DNA from: Amorphophallus konjac
Lineage: Eukaryota; Streptophyta; Magnoliopsida; Alismatales; Araceae
Length of the DNA stretch: 64,000 nt
Assembly (NCBI GenBank): GCA_022559845.1
Contig: CM040118.1
Span: 239,925,224 to 239,989,223 of the forward strand
Direction of reading: 5' to 3'
Shown: piece after piece, positions 10,470 to 21,388 of the stretch
How positions within the stretch are numbered: position 1 is the stretch's first letter
Layout: every line of letters starts with the position of its first letter
The notes under the pieces: model-generated
What the model was told of the DNA's origin: nothing
Databases searched by the model: none
Seen by the model: the letters and a program-made list of their open reading frames with translations, nothing else
Made by a program: the position numbers and the translations under genes

Positions 10470-12470
10470 TTCTATCACTTTCTTTAGAATCCGACCCTTC
10501 CCCATAGACGCGACCATCCTAGCAGCACTGCCGCACGTTCGTGATGCCGTAGGGACACATGATCCCCACACACGACGATGTGGCTTATCTGACAGGATTG
10601 CCTGTGGCCGGGGTACCAGTGTTGGGCCAGGAGCTCAGAGATTACCAGCAGGAGGTTGACGGATTACTCGGAGGATGACTCACTCGGACCAGGAAACCAG
10701 TGACTGTCCTCCCTCTTGGGAGGATCAGTGCCGCAATGGGATTAGCCAGGGTGGTCCGAGGACCATTGGAGGATCTAGATGCGTATCTTGAGCGAGTAAA
10801 TCAAAAGATTAGAGTGCAGGAGAGGACCGAGCAGCAGGAGATACGACACTTCCTCCTCTACTTCTTTGGCAAGCTACTGTTCACGACTGCCTCAAATAAT
10901 GTGAACCTGAAGTACTTGCTATTGATACGGGATTTAGAACAGAGACGTCCGTATGGGTGGGGGAGAGCGATGTTGGCGCACCTCTTCGTCCACATGGATC
11001 CTATTCTACCTGGTTCAGGGAACCTGGGTGGCTTCACCCCTTTCTTGCAGGTACGAGTTCATGTTTTCCAAACTTGTTGTTTCTTAGTTAATTGCTTGTT
11101 ATGATTGACTTTTCATTCTATTTTTACGTTGCAGATTTGAGGATACACTCGCTTCTCTCTAGGTCACGGCACGATCCCGCGAGATCGGATGTAGGCAGTC
11201 CAGTTGATGGTGAGGTGGGACATAGTCTGGGACCGTCGGCTTGTGACCACTCGGCTTTCCGACCTTCAGTCAGCCCTAGATGAGTTTCCACATCACCAGG
11301 TGAGTGTTTGATTAAAATGAGCTATGTAATGTTATGTATTTTGCTAAGTGAACTCACTTTTAATAAATCTTGTTTTGTGACGTGGTAGGTGATGTGGACA
11401 CCCTATGCAGGCGAGGATCTCACCCCCCAATCTTTAGTGAGAGAGGGGCGTGCCTGGTTCCGCCGAGACACTGTGCTCTTCTGTGTGAACCTGAGGGAGC
11501 CGCTCTACTTATGGTTGGTTTAAAGGTCTCTGGGATGGCACCAACCTCCGGTGGTGATACCGGCTCAGCATGGGTCAGATCGAGGTCGTCGATGAACTTC
11601 TGTGAGAGATCAGGACTGGGCCCCTCTCTACAGTACAGAGGCAGAGGCGTTGCAAAAGGGGCCTTCCGTGGACTAGGATAGGCACATAGGGAGCAGTGAG
11701 ACCTATCTGGCAGATTACCAAGAGTGGTATGTCGGGCGACTCCGCCTTGACACGCGAGTGGTGAGTTAATTCTTAGCTTCCTGATTGGAATGTTTTCCAT
11801 TAAAGAGCATGGCATCTAATGTTTTTTACATGAAACTTGGTATGTAGATGCTGGAAGCTGAGGCCGTCCGGATCCTCTAGTACCGGATCATCATCCTTGA
11901 CCAGACAATTGTGAACATGAGACATGAAATCCGCGAGCTGGTAAGTCAAAATTGACTTGATTGATTTGAGGCTTTGATAACTCTTGAATCTTGACTGGCC
12001 ATTTGCCCCTGATCCAACAGCCAGGTGAGCCGGCATACATCTGCGTGAGGGCGGGGATGACCGGGGGAGTTGGACCTTCATCCCGGACAGATGCTAGAGA
12101 GGAGCTAGAGGACCGTCTGGCGGGAGCCCACGAACGGGCTCAGGATAGGGAAGGTGAGCTAGCCGAGACGATGAGAACTGAGCACTCTTGATTAGGAGTA
12201 GTTCTTCTTCTTTTTCATCTTTTGCCTGATTTACATGTTTCTGAATGTCCTGTAGAAGAAAGAGCTGGAGACTTCTCAAGCCTCTCGGCGGGAGTAGGAT
12301 ATGCGTATTGAGGAGCTGACACGCCGCCTGGGAGAGACGGGTACGGTGGAGAGACTTGAGGGTTGCCTTACCGAGGCGAAGGAGAGGGAGGCCGAGGCAC
12401 AAGATCGAGAGATGGTCATGGCGATACTAGAGTAGCGAGCTCCCGACAAGCTAGAGACCTTGCGACGGTG
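10470..12470 (+). pseudogene. Plant mobile domain (PMD) protein pseudogene with introns and a coiled-coil tail
   Basis: PMD (aminotransferase-like) proteins include the plant nuclear MAIN/MAIL family and are often carried by transposons; their biochemistry is poorly known. Conserved pieces appear in order. An N-terminal segment at 10535-10675 contains the D-V-A-Y-L-T-G-L-P-V signature. A block at 10840-11050 reads as F-L-L-Y-F-F-G-K-L-L-F, then L-L-L-I-R-D-L, then W-G-R-A-M-L-A-H-L. A V-W-T-P-Y block follows from 11391, and a Y-Q-E-W-Y block near 11719-11760. Later segments (11850-11940, 12020-12190, 12255-12470) are rich in Glu, Arg and Leu, as in a coiled coil. The pieces are separated by intron-like stretches ending in pyrimidine-AG, for example before 11136 and 11388. 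Stops occur inside the domain, for example TAG at 10550-10552, and frames change, so the gene is dead. It ends abruptly at the Athila LTR. Confidence 0.65.
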
Positions 12471-12723
12471 GGTACTGATAAGTGCTATATTTTATATCAT
12501 AAGTTACATCGCATTCATCATTTTTGAGCATTTAATGGATAAAGTTGTGCTACATGGGTAGTTAATTTCATCCTCACACATTATTTGAGTCTGCATGCAT
12601 TATCCATCAAATTTGAGCTAAAATGACCATGTGAGGAAATATTCAAGAATTTGCACAATTATTTGAAAGTCATCTCTGATGAAAAATATTGATTATTTGA
12701 ATTTTTTGAATTTTTAGGAAATC

Positions 12724-13146
12724 GCGACCACAGGGCCAGACGCTATTTAAATAGCGACTGTTCTAATAGGCGTTCATTTATTTATTTATTTGGATGAAAA
12801 GCTGAAAAGAAAAATGAAAAAAAAAGAATAAGCGACTGCATGCACGGACACAAATTCATTTTCTGAATTTAGAAAAAGAAGAAAAGCTGGAAGAAAAAGA
12901 AGATTGTGTGGCCGTTGAAGCTGACGCGAATTATTGTGGAAAAGAAATAGTGGCCGCGTGCGTGGGCGCTCATTCAATTATGCGGAAAATCAGTAAAAAT
13001 AGAAAAAAGAAACTGCGCTTGTCCATGGAGTCGCTGATTCATTAATTTTTGGAAAAAAGAAGAAAATGTCAAAAAAGGAAAACAAGAATGTGCGACCGCT
13101 TGAGCAGCTGCTATTTCAATTTGTGCACGCCGCCCCAGTCGCCATT
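12724..13146 (+). repeat. CpG stem-loop array in the Athila-like LTR
   Basis: About seven units have a left arm such as GCGACC or GCGACT, a 7-8 base gap, and a right arm such as AGGCGTT or GAGTCGCT: 12724-12744, 12754-12775, 12910-12931, 12951-12970, 13014-13034, 13091-13111 and 13126-13146. Most are followed by ATTT, AATT or ATTCAATT. Pairing is imperfect in several. The layout is the same as in the Tekay-like LTRs of this window, although the elements are only distantly related. Confidence 0.6.
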
Positions 13147-13330
13147 TACAAAAGAGTTTGAATGGGATTTTGCCCGATCGTTGTTATCTTCCAAGTTTTG
13201 AGCTTACCTCCTCTTGTTTCAGGAAAGGAGGACTCTACCTATGGCAAGATCCCTCCTTTGATCAACACCTACTGCTGGAAAGTCAGATTTGAGTCAATCT
13301 GGAAAGCATCGACTGTGGGTTTTCTCTGCA

Positions 13331-13342
13331 CCCTATATAAAC
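13331..13342 (+). promoter_or_regulatory. TATA box of the Athila-like LTR
   Basis: CCCTATATAAAC is the best TATA match in this LTR, about 850 bp from its start. The stem-loops lie upstream of it and the pyrimidine-rich stretch downstream. Confidence 0.6.
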
Positions 13343-14582
13343 CACATGTGGGCGACCGAGGGGAAGAGTTAGCCACTTAGCCTTTTTTCTAGCCTAGTTT
13401 TCATGCTTTTCTAGTCTTCCTTTCAAAATTATTTCTTCTGCAATCTTCTCCATTTTTAAGTGCTTTTCAAATATTTATTCTTCCTCATCCCCTAATTCTC
13501 CTCTGTTTTTAACTTATTCTCAGTTTTTCAAAGCCCTATTCTATAATTTACTGTTCATCCGATTTTTATAACTCTATTGTTTCTCATTTTTCTCCCCTTC
13601 TGATCCTCTTTCCCTCTTACTGTCTTCAAAACAGTTGTTCATTTTTATGTGTTCTTCAACTTCTTCTTCTACATCTTCTTCTAATTCTTCCTCGTTTTCA
13701 AGTTACAATATGTTTACCAAAGTTTAATTTTTTAGGCTTTACTAGTCATCCATGCACCACCTCCTGGTCTTCCATGTTTTTCACCCTCTTCCTCTTCCTC
13801 TTCCTCTCATCTTCTGTCTCTGTGTTCTTCAACAATCTTCTTCTTATCTTCGTCCTCGACAACTTTCTCTTCTTCCACTTCTTCTAAATCTCTTTATATT
13901 TTAAGCTATCTCTCTTCTAATCACCCTCTGTTTTCAGTGTTTTACTATGTTTTTATTTCCACCGTAGCCTTTCCTCTTTCTCAATTCAAAGCACACACGC
14001 ACACACAGGTTTACACAGTGTTTTTAACTTCTCTCTTCTTCCACCTATCTATCTCCCTCTTCCATATTTCTTCCCACAACCCCTTGGCGGATCTTCTTCC
14101 TTTGGTCCTCTCGGCGACGTCTAATTCCACGGCGGTGTGAAATTCCAATGCTTGGCAAGGAGGCGACGGCGCTAATCTTCATCATCTTGGCTCTTATTTC
14201 TTCTTTTTCTCTTATTTGCAAGTTGTAATTTTACTTTTCATAGACTTTGTAATCTTTTCTCTTAGTAATAAAGTTCATTTTGTGCAAATTGTTCTCCTAT
14301 TTTCTCTTTCTATCTCCTTCTAATTTCTCTCCTTAACCCTCTCATATTCTTTAGATAGTTTATTTTCATGAAATTTTCTTTTCATTAGTTTAAACCCACT
14401 CAAACTTTGGATCTTTCAAATATAAGAATTCTCCACCATGCTTAATTGAAATATTTCTTTTCCGTAGGATCGACCCGTTCTTACCACTTTACTTTAATTC
14501 AAATCTTTTCAAGTGAGTCAGTATGGTTATTTTTAAATTGTGACACAATTTTTCAACGACGAGTTTTGTGACTATCAATTTT

Positions 14583-14600
14583 TGGCGCCGTTGCCGGAGA
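14583..14600 (+). promoter_or_regulatory. Primer-binding site, tRNA-Asp type
   Basis: TGGCGCCGTTGCCGGAGA lies just inside the LTR end. It differs at one base from the tRNA-Asp-complementary site typical of Athila (which has GGGGA at its end). Confidence 0.88.
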
Positions 14601-15644
14601 AGAAATTATTTTTAATGGGTGGAATTTCTTGTGTTTGATTTGTATATAGTTTTATTCATTTTTATGTTTTTATTTTGCACGAAAAATCAAAAAAATTAAG
14701 AAATTAGAAAATCCACAAAAATTCGGACCTGAAATTCTCATGAAATAAACTGTCACAGGAAGCGTCGCTAAAGCCTGAAACTATCACAGAAAGCAGAAAG
14801 TCAGAAATTCCAAGAAATGCAAGCGTCGCTAAAGGTTACTAAACGTAGGAAAAGGGCAAATTTTGAAAATTTTCAAAAAAATCTGAAAAATATTGAAACA
14901 TTACAAAAAAAATCATAAATCCAAAAAACTTCAAAAACATGATTTTATGCTTTATTTTCCAGTAGAGTTGCTTAATAGTTGTTATTTTTAGTTGTTAGTT
15001 GCTTTCATTTATCTCTTTTTGAAAAATCTCAAAATTCTCTGAAAAAAATTCAGAAAATAGAAAATCAAGAAAAAAAACCATATTATGCTAGCATGTTCTC
15101 ATCTTAGTTACATCCTTTCATGCAGTGTGCATTTTATTTGATTTTTTTTATTTGTTTGCATCATCATTTGAAAAAAAAAGAAAAAAATTCTTTATCTTCT
15201 ATTCTATTTCCCCTTCTAAAGGGCAAATTATGTTCCTTACACCCATCTGGGAATTAGAAAGACCTCCATTGAGCACTCTGTCTCTTTGGATTAAAATTTT
15301 ATTTTTCAAAACCTCCATAAGTCCCTGCACCTGTGGATTCCCTCACGGACGTCGGGCCGTTGTACCAAGAAGTACCTTGAAGATAGATTGCCCTTAGAAG
15401 GTTTCACATAAAAAAAAACAGACATCATCATTTTGCATTCATAGTGTTTGATTCATTGCATTATTTTTCAAACTTATTTTAAAAAAAACCATCATTTTGC
15501 ATTCATAATTCATATAGTTGTAGTTACATTTGCATTATTTTGAAAAAAAGAAAAAAATCTAAAAATTTCAATAATCCAAAAATAACTTTCTACCTTTGGG
15601 TCCTTTAACATTGCTTGTAAGGTAGGAGATCCTTACATCCGCAT
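14601..15644 (+). other. AT-rich leader of the Athila-like element
   Basis: This is the untranslated stretch between PBS and gag. It has long A and T runs and many AAAATC and GAAAAA tracts. AAGCGTCGCTAAAG occurs twice (about 14760 and 14823). The segment TTTGCATTCATA, preceded by an A run and CATCATT, occurs twice (about 15425 and 15490). I see no coding potential. Confidence 0.6.
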
Positions 15645-16830
15645 TTGTTAGGGCCCATTAGTGAGATTGAGAGGTTAGTGCATTCTAGAAATCATATACA
15701 ACCTAACCTCATGGAGAACCAAAACCCTCAACATGTCCCCAAGCAGATGAAAGAATATTTCATGCCTAACCAATATCGACCGTCCTTCTATGTCCAAGCA
15801 TCTCAGAACCATGCGGTTCAGTATGAAATCAAGTCTAGTACTATTCAAATGTTGCCATCTTTTTATGGCAATACCAATGAAGACCCTTATAAACATCTTG
15901 ATGAGTTCCTCCAGATTTGCTCTACTGTCAAGATCCAGAACTTTTCAGATGATGGTCTTAGATTGACTCTCTTCCCTTTCTCACTCAAATATTGGTTGGG
16001 TGCCTTGGGTAGATCCATAGATACTTGGGCTGAAATGCAAAATGAATTTTTAAAGAAATTTTATCCCATAGGATGAACCAATTCCATGAGGAGAGCCATA
16101 ACTGGATTCACACAAAACCCTGGAGAACAAATCCATGAGGCGTGGTATAGATTGAAAGATTTGCTAAGGAAATGCCTTCACCATGGATTATCAAGATGGC
16201 AAATTGTCCAGGCATTCTATGAAGGTTTGACAAAAAAATATAGACATATGGTGGATGCTTCATGTGGGGGAGGATTTATGAGTAAATGCGAAGACGAGAC
16301 TTATGATTTATTTGAGATGCTTAGTGAAAATTTCATTAGCCATGCCTCGCTCTCATCTTATGAACGAATGATTAGGCCATTCAAGAGGTCAGGGCTATAT
16401 GAAGTTAAGAACTAAGGAGAATTTGAGAATAAAGTGGATATCAATGCCATAACTCAGAAATTGAATAAAATAGATTTGTTGGCTCAGAAGATGGAAAAGG
16501 TTGATTTAGTAGCCCAGAAGTTAGATCAGTTGCTATCTAGACAGGAACCTTCTTTCTCTTCTGCTCCTTAACCTCAATCGTTCTCAGTTCCCAATCTTGA
16601 AGAAATCTGTGCTCTTTGTTCTAGCCCAAACCATGCTGTCACGGATTGCCTTACAGCAGCCCAGCTTCCCCCGTTCATCCAAGAACAGATCTTTGCTACT
16701 CAGGATGTGTCCAAACATGCTTACGATCCTTATTCCAACACCTACAATCTAGGTTTGAGAAATCACCCCAATTTTTCTTGGAAGCCTCGGCAAGGTCCAC
16801 CTATGCAGGCGAATCCCTCAAACTAAGCTG
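15645..16830 (+). pseudogene. gag: Athila-like gag pseudogene
   Basis: This is the capsid-nucleocapsid precursor of an Athila-type element. The frame runs from about 15645. Its first part carries the Gag core, including L-P-S-F-Y-G, D-P-Y-K-H-L-D-E-F and W-A-E-M-Q-N-E-F-L-K-K-F-Y-P, typical of the retrotransposon gag domain. The second part (16086-16415) contains G-E-Q-I-H-E-A-W-Y-R-L-K. A CCHC knuckle with all four ligands lies at 16608-16649. In-frame stops at 16074-16076 (TGA), 16413-16415 (TAA) and 16569-16571 (TAA) break the frame, which otherwise stays in register to the knuckle. The true start codon is unclear: no strong ATG precedes 15645 in frame. Downstream text up to about 16830 is Pro/Asn/Gln-rich. 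Confidence 0.85.
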
Positions 16831-17560
16831 TTCAAAAATAACCCATTCAAGTGTCAAGTCAGTCTCACCAACACTTTCCATCTCCTTTTCCTCAAGCTTA
16901 GCATCAATATCCTCAACCTTCATTCCATCAAGCTCAGGGCCCGTATTATCAAAATCAATTTTTTCAGGACCCATATAATAAATATCATTCTAATCATTTT
17001 CATCAACCCAAATATCAGCCACCTCCTACTCAGCCCAATTTTGATGAGAAATTTGAGCAACTCCAACAACTTATCCTTACTCAGCATCAGTCTATTTCTA
17101 AGTTGGAGAACCAAATAGGGCAGTTAGTAGTGAATAACATGAGAAGATAGGAAGGCCAGCTTCCTAGCCAACCAGTGGCTAACCCCAGGAATCAACCCCC
17201 ATGTTTCCCTAAGAAAGCTCCTCCCTTCCTTCCTCAACCCAACCAACCTTAGCCTCCCCCTCCTGTAGGCCGTCAATTTGCGAATGCCAAGGCTATATAT
17301 CTACTCTTAGAAGCGGGAAGATTCTATTTGACTCATATCAGGCTAAGGATGTTGGTAGTAATTTAGGCCAAGAAGCCCACGAGGAGAGTGATAGTGAAGA
17401 AGAGGAGCCAATTATTGTGCAAGAGAAGAAGAAGCCGGAGGGGGGAGAAAAGAAGCTAGATAAAAGAAAATCAACGGTTGATGAAGAAGGACCCCAAGAG
17501 TATGTTCCAAAGACCCCTTTTCCCGATGCTTTATAGTCAAAGGATCAAAAGAAAAAGTCA
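16831..17560 (+). other. Gag-pol linker of the Athila-like element
   Basis: This is low-complexity degenerate coding sequence: Gln/Pro/Phe/His-rich at 16850-17120 (several CAA/CAG and TCAA-rich units) and Glu/Lys-rich at 17380-17510. The frame changes between gag and protease somewhere here. Stops are frequent. Confidence 0.55.
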
Positions 17561-18898
17561 GTTCAACAAGAGAAATTAGTGGAATTGTTTAAACAGGTGA
17601 ATATCAATATTCCACTTTTGGATGCGATCAAGCATGTACCGGCATATGCAAAGTTTCTGAAAGAGCTATGTACTCCAAAAAGGGAGTGTAAGGCGATAAC
17701 TCAAAAGATCCACCTATCTGAAGATGTCAGTGCTGTTGTGATGAATCATTTACTAAAGAAGTTAAAGGACCTCGGAGCTCCTCTAATTTCATGTGATATT
17801 GGTGGAGTTACATTTGATAAAGTATTGCTAGACTTAGGTGCTAGCGTTAATCTTTTGCCCACCTTTATATATGAGCAATTTGATCTGGGGGAGTTAAAAC
17901 CCACATCTATAATCATTCAGCTGGTGGATCGATCTATGAAAACTCCGAGTGGTCTATTAGAAGATGTGATTGTCAAAGTACATGAGTGCTATTTCTCGGT
18001 GGATTTCCTTATTTTGGATATGGCCTCATCCTAGGAATTAAAGCATACTCCAATTATTTTGGGACGTTCGTTTCTAGTTACGGCAAAGGCCAACATAAAC
18101 TGTGCCACGGGAATGACGGACATATCATTTGGAGGTGAGAAGGTTTCTTTGAATGTGTTTAGGGAATCCCAATATCCGGAAGAGGATTAGTAGTGTAATG
18201 CTATTGATGTTTTTGAGGAATTGATCGATGAAAACCCGGATGAAGTGAAGGATACCTTAGAAGAGGGTAGCATGCTGCATGATTCATTATTCTCTTCTGC
18301 ACCCTACTCTAGGATAGAGCCACTCCCTCCATTGTAAGTTGAACCTATTCTTCCATCGTTGGATCAGCCACCCGTTCTTGAATTAAAATCTCTACCTGAT
18401 TCCTTAAAGTATGCTTATCTAGATCCCGATCACACTCTGCCCATAATCATTGCTGCTCAGGAATCTCAACTTTTAGATATCGTTCAGGAGCACAAGGGGG
18501 CGATAGGTTGGTGAGTGGAAGATTTGAAGGGTATTAGTCCGGATGTGTCCATGCATTATATTTTTCTAGAGGACAATGCCAAACCGAGCAGAGAGATGCA
18601 GCGCCGACTGAATCTAAACATGAAGGAGGTAGTCAAGAAAGAGGTCGTAAAGTGGCTAGATGCTGGGATTATATATCCCATTTCAGATAGTAAGTGGGTC
18701 AGCCCCACATAAGTTGTTCCAAAGAAGTCTGGGCTGACGGTTGTGACTAATGAGAAAGGAGAAGACATGCCCATGCTATTGCAAACGGGGTGGAGAGTTT
18801 GTATAGACTATAGAAAATTGAATTCCATGACAAAGAAAGATCATTTCCCACTCCCGTTTGTAGATAACATTCTCGAGAAACTGGCTAGGCAGAAGTAT
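17561..18898 (+). pseudogene. pol: Athila-like pol fragment: protease and N-terminal RT
   Basis: The longest open part, 17579-18034, is the Athila protease region. It has I-P-L-L-D-A-I-K-H-V-P-A-Y-A-K-F and an aspartic-protease motif D-L-G-A-S at 17831-17845, the form usual for this lineage (Leu where retroviruses have Thr or Ser). After a TAG at 18032 and several more stops, the RT N-terminus follows at 18515-18898 in the same frame. It carries W-L-D-A-G-I-I-Y-P-I-S-D-S-K-W-V-S-P, then W-R-V-C-I-D-Y-R-K-L-N, interrupted by TAA at 18710-18712. The catalytic YxDD part of RT is absent because the sequence ends at 18898. The pseudogene is inactive. Confidence 0.85.
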
Positions 18899-19968
18899 TG
18901 GGCCATATAGAGTGGGCCTCATATATAGTGTTTTCTTTTGTCATAAGTAATACATATATACATATATATAAACATAGGAACCCACGTAGGAACCAAGTCC
19001 TTTGAGTTTCTCATGTAGTCTTTAGTTCTTTTGTCATATATATATATATATATATATATTCATGTAATGGTTGCACTTATGGGGACTCCTCGTAGAACCC
19101 AAGTCGCTTGGGTTTCCTAGCAGGCCTTTCCCCTCCCCACCTTTCCCTATTTAAAAAGGACATGTAACCCACGTTAATAATATAATGATGAAGAATTTGA
19201 ATTAGCCATGGCTATGTACGAGTGTTCTTCCAATTTTTGGAACCCCCCCTTGGGTGAGATGCCTAACCCCACATCCACCCCCGCCATGGAGGAGAACCGA
19301 CAGCTCCGGGTGCATCGTTCCTGAGATGGGAGCGGGCTAGAAGCCCCATCCGAAGCCTCAATCGACCTCCCTCGACGTCCACCGTCGCTACCGTCCTTCA
19401 CAGCCACCACCGCCATCTCCAACATTTCTCCCAGTCTCTCTCTTCACTTCTCTCTCACGAATATCCTCTCGTATCTCTCTTCTCTCCATTCTCTCTCTCT
19501 CTCTCTCTCTGTTCGGTTGATGTAATTGTGAGTGAAAAAAAAATATAGGAAAGCACAACCTCTCCCCACGTTATTCTTCTCTCTCTCAGTCTATCGTTTC
19601 TCTCTCCTCACTCAATCTCTTATTTTCCTTTTAGCCACCGTAGCAGACCAACAAAACTAATGAAAAAAAAAGTGTAAAGAAAGCAAGCTACGTGAGATGC
19701 ATGTGCATGGTTTGCATGCTCTCACGTCACCTTCTCATTTTCTCTATCCTCTCTCTTTATCTCTCTCTCGCGAGGCTCTTTGAGAAAAAAAATGGAAGAA
19801 AGGGGTGGAAGAGAAGATTTGGAAAAAAGTGATGAATCTTTTTTTAGAAAGAAAATGATGAGAGGTTCGGGAAAGAAAATGAAATAGAGAAAAAAAGTGA
19901 AAAAAATAAAATGGGAGAAAAAATGAAAAGAAAAGAAAATCTCGGATTCGAAGGTTCGTCTCACGTCA
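18899..19968 (+). repeat. LTR copy 1 of the tandem element
   Basis: This copy is 1070 bp and is the most diverged of the three. It contains a TATATA microsatellite (19036-19060), a TATA-like CCCTATTTAAAAAGG (19146-19160), a CT-rich stretch (19430-19640) and an A/G-rich 3' part. Its start interrupts the Athila RT. Confidence 0.82.
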
Positions 19969-19970
19969 AA

Positions 19971-19982
19971 TGGTATCAGAGC
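19971..19982 (+). promoter_or_regulatory. Primer-binding site 1 (tRNA-iMet type)
   Basis: TGGTATCAGAGC lies 2 bp after the end of LTR copy 1, followed by a 160 bp remnant containing the stem CCTCC/GGAGG with a 4 base loop. Confidence 0.85.
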
Positions 19983-20140
19983 ATGTCGTCCGATTTGTCC
20001 CAACAAGTCGGGGTCCTGCGGTTCGAGATTTAAGGTTCAAGGTCGAACCTCCTCCAAACGGAGGGGTTTGACGGGATTGTCAAAGCGACAGAGGCAAAAT
20101 TATCAAATATAAATTTATGTCTAAATTGCCTTTTGTTTAT

Positions 20141-21216
20141 TGGGCCATATAGAGTGGGCTATATATTATTTTCTTTTGTCATAAGTAATATATATATATA
20201 CATATATATAAACAAAGGAACCCACGTAAGAACCAAGCCCCTTGAGTTTCCCATGTAGTCTTTAGTTATTTTGTCATATAGATATATATATATATATATA
20301 TATTCATGTAATGGCTGCACTTATGGGGACTTCTCGTAGAACCCAAGTCTCTTGGGTTTCCTAGGAGGCCTTTCCCCTCCCCACCTTTCCCTATTTAAAA
20401 AGGACATGTAACCCACGACAACAATATAATTACGAAGAATTTGAAATAGCCATGGCTATTACGAGTGTACTTCCAATTTTTGGAACCCCCCCTTAGGTGA
20501 GATGCCCAACCCCTCATCCACCCCCGCCATGGAGGAGAACCGGCAGCTCCGGGTGCACCGTTCCTGAGATGGGATCGGGTGAGAAGTCCCATCCGAAGCC
20601 TCAGTCGACCTCCCTCGACGTCCACCGTCGCTGCCGTCCTTCACCGCCACCACCGTTGTCTCCAACATTTCTCCCCATCTCTCTCTTCACTTCTCTCTCA
20701 TGAATATCCTCTCATATCTCTCTTCTCTCCATTATCTCACATTTCATTCTCTCTCTCTCTGTTCGGTTGATGTAACTGTGAGTGAAAAAAAATATAGGAA
20801 AGCACAACCTCTCCCCACGTTATTCTTCTCTCTCTCAGTCTATCGTTTCTCTCTCCTCACTCAATCTCTTATTTTCCTTTTAGCCACCGTAGCAGACCAA
20901 CAAAACTAATGAAAAAAAAGTGTAAAGAAAGCAAGCTACGTGAGATGCATGTGCATGGTTTGCATGCTCTCACGTCACCTTCTCATTTTCTCTATCCTCT
21001 CTCTTTATCTCTCTCTCGCGAGGCTCTTTGAGAAAAAAAATGGAAGAAAGGGGTGGAAGAGAAGATTTGGAAAAAAGTGATGAATCTTTTTTTAGAAAGA
21101 AAATGATGAGAGGTTCGGGAAAGAAAATGAACTAGAGAAAAAAAGTGAAAAAAATAAAATGGGAGAAAAAATGACAAGAAAAGAAAATCTCGGATTCGAA
21201 GGTTCGTCTCACGTCA
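20141..21216 (+). repeat. LTR copy 2 of the tandem element
   Basis: This copy is 1076 bp and nearly identical to copy 3, with small differences in the TA microsatellite and near the start. A TATA-like CCCTATTTAAAAAGG lies at about 20388-20402. Confidence 0.82.
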
Positions 21217-21218
21217 AA

Positions 21219-21230
21219 TGGTATCAGAGC
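21219..21230 (+). promoter_or_regulatory. Primer-binding site 2 (tRNA-iMet type)
   Basis: TGGTATCAGAGC lies 2 bp after LTR copy 2. The 172 bp spacer appears identical to the first one by eye. Confidence 0.85.
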
Positions 21231-21388
21231 ATGTCGTCCGATTTGTCCCAACAAGTCGGGGTCCTGCGGTTCGAGATTTAAGGTTCAAGGTCGAACCTCC
21301 TCCAAACGGAGGGGTTTGACGGGATTGTCAAAGCGACAGAGGCAAAATTATCAAATATAAATTTATGTCTAAATTGCCTTTTGTTTAT

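Larger units (their letters stand above)
12476..14577 (+). repeat. Athila-like 5' LTR
   Basis: This LTR starts TGATAAGTGC, the usual opening of Athila LTRs, and ends ACTATCA, six bases before the primer-binding site. The length is 2102 bp. It holds CpG stem-loops at 12724-13146, a TATA box at 13331-13342, and a long pyrimidine-rich, TCTTC-rich stretch at about 13400-14110. The matching 3' LTR is not in the window. Confidence 0.85.
12476..18898 (+). mobile_element. Athila-like Ty3/gypsy element, 3'-truncated
   Basis: A 5' LTR, a tRNA-Asp PBS, gag, protease and the first part of RT follow in the normal order on the plus strand. The element stops inside RT at 18898, where a different LTR begins. 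RNase H, integrase, the envelope-like region, PPT and 3' LTR are missing. No sequence right of 22462 resumes the RT, so this is a truncation or rearrangement and not a simple insertion. Confidence 0.85.
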
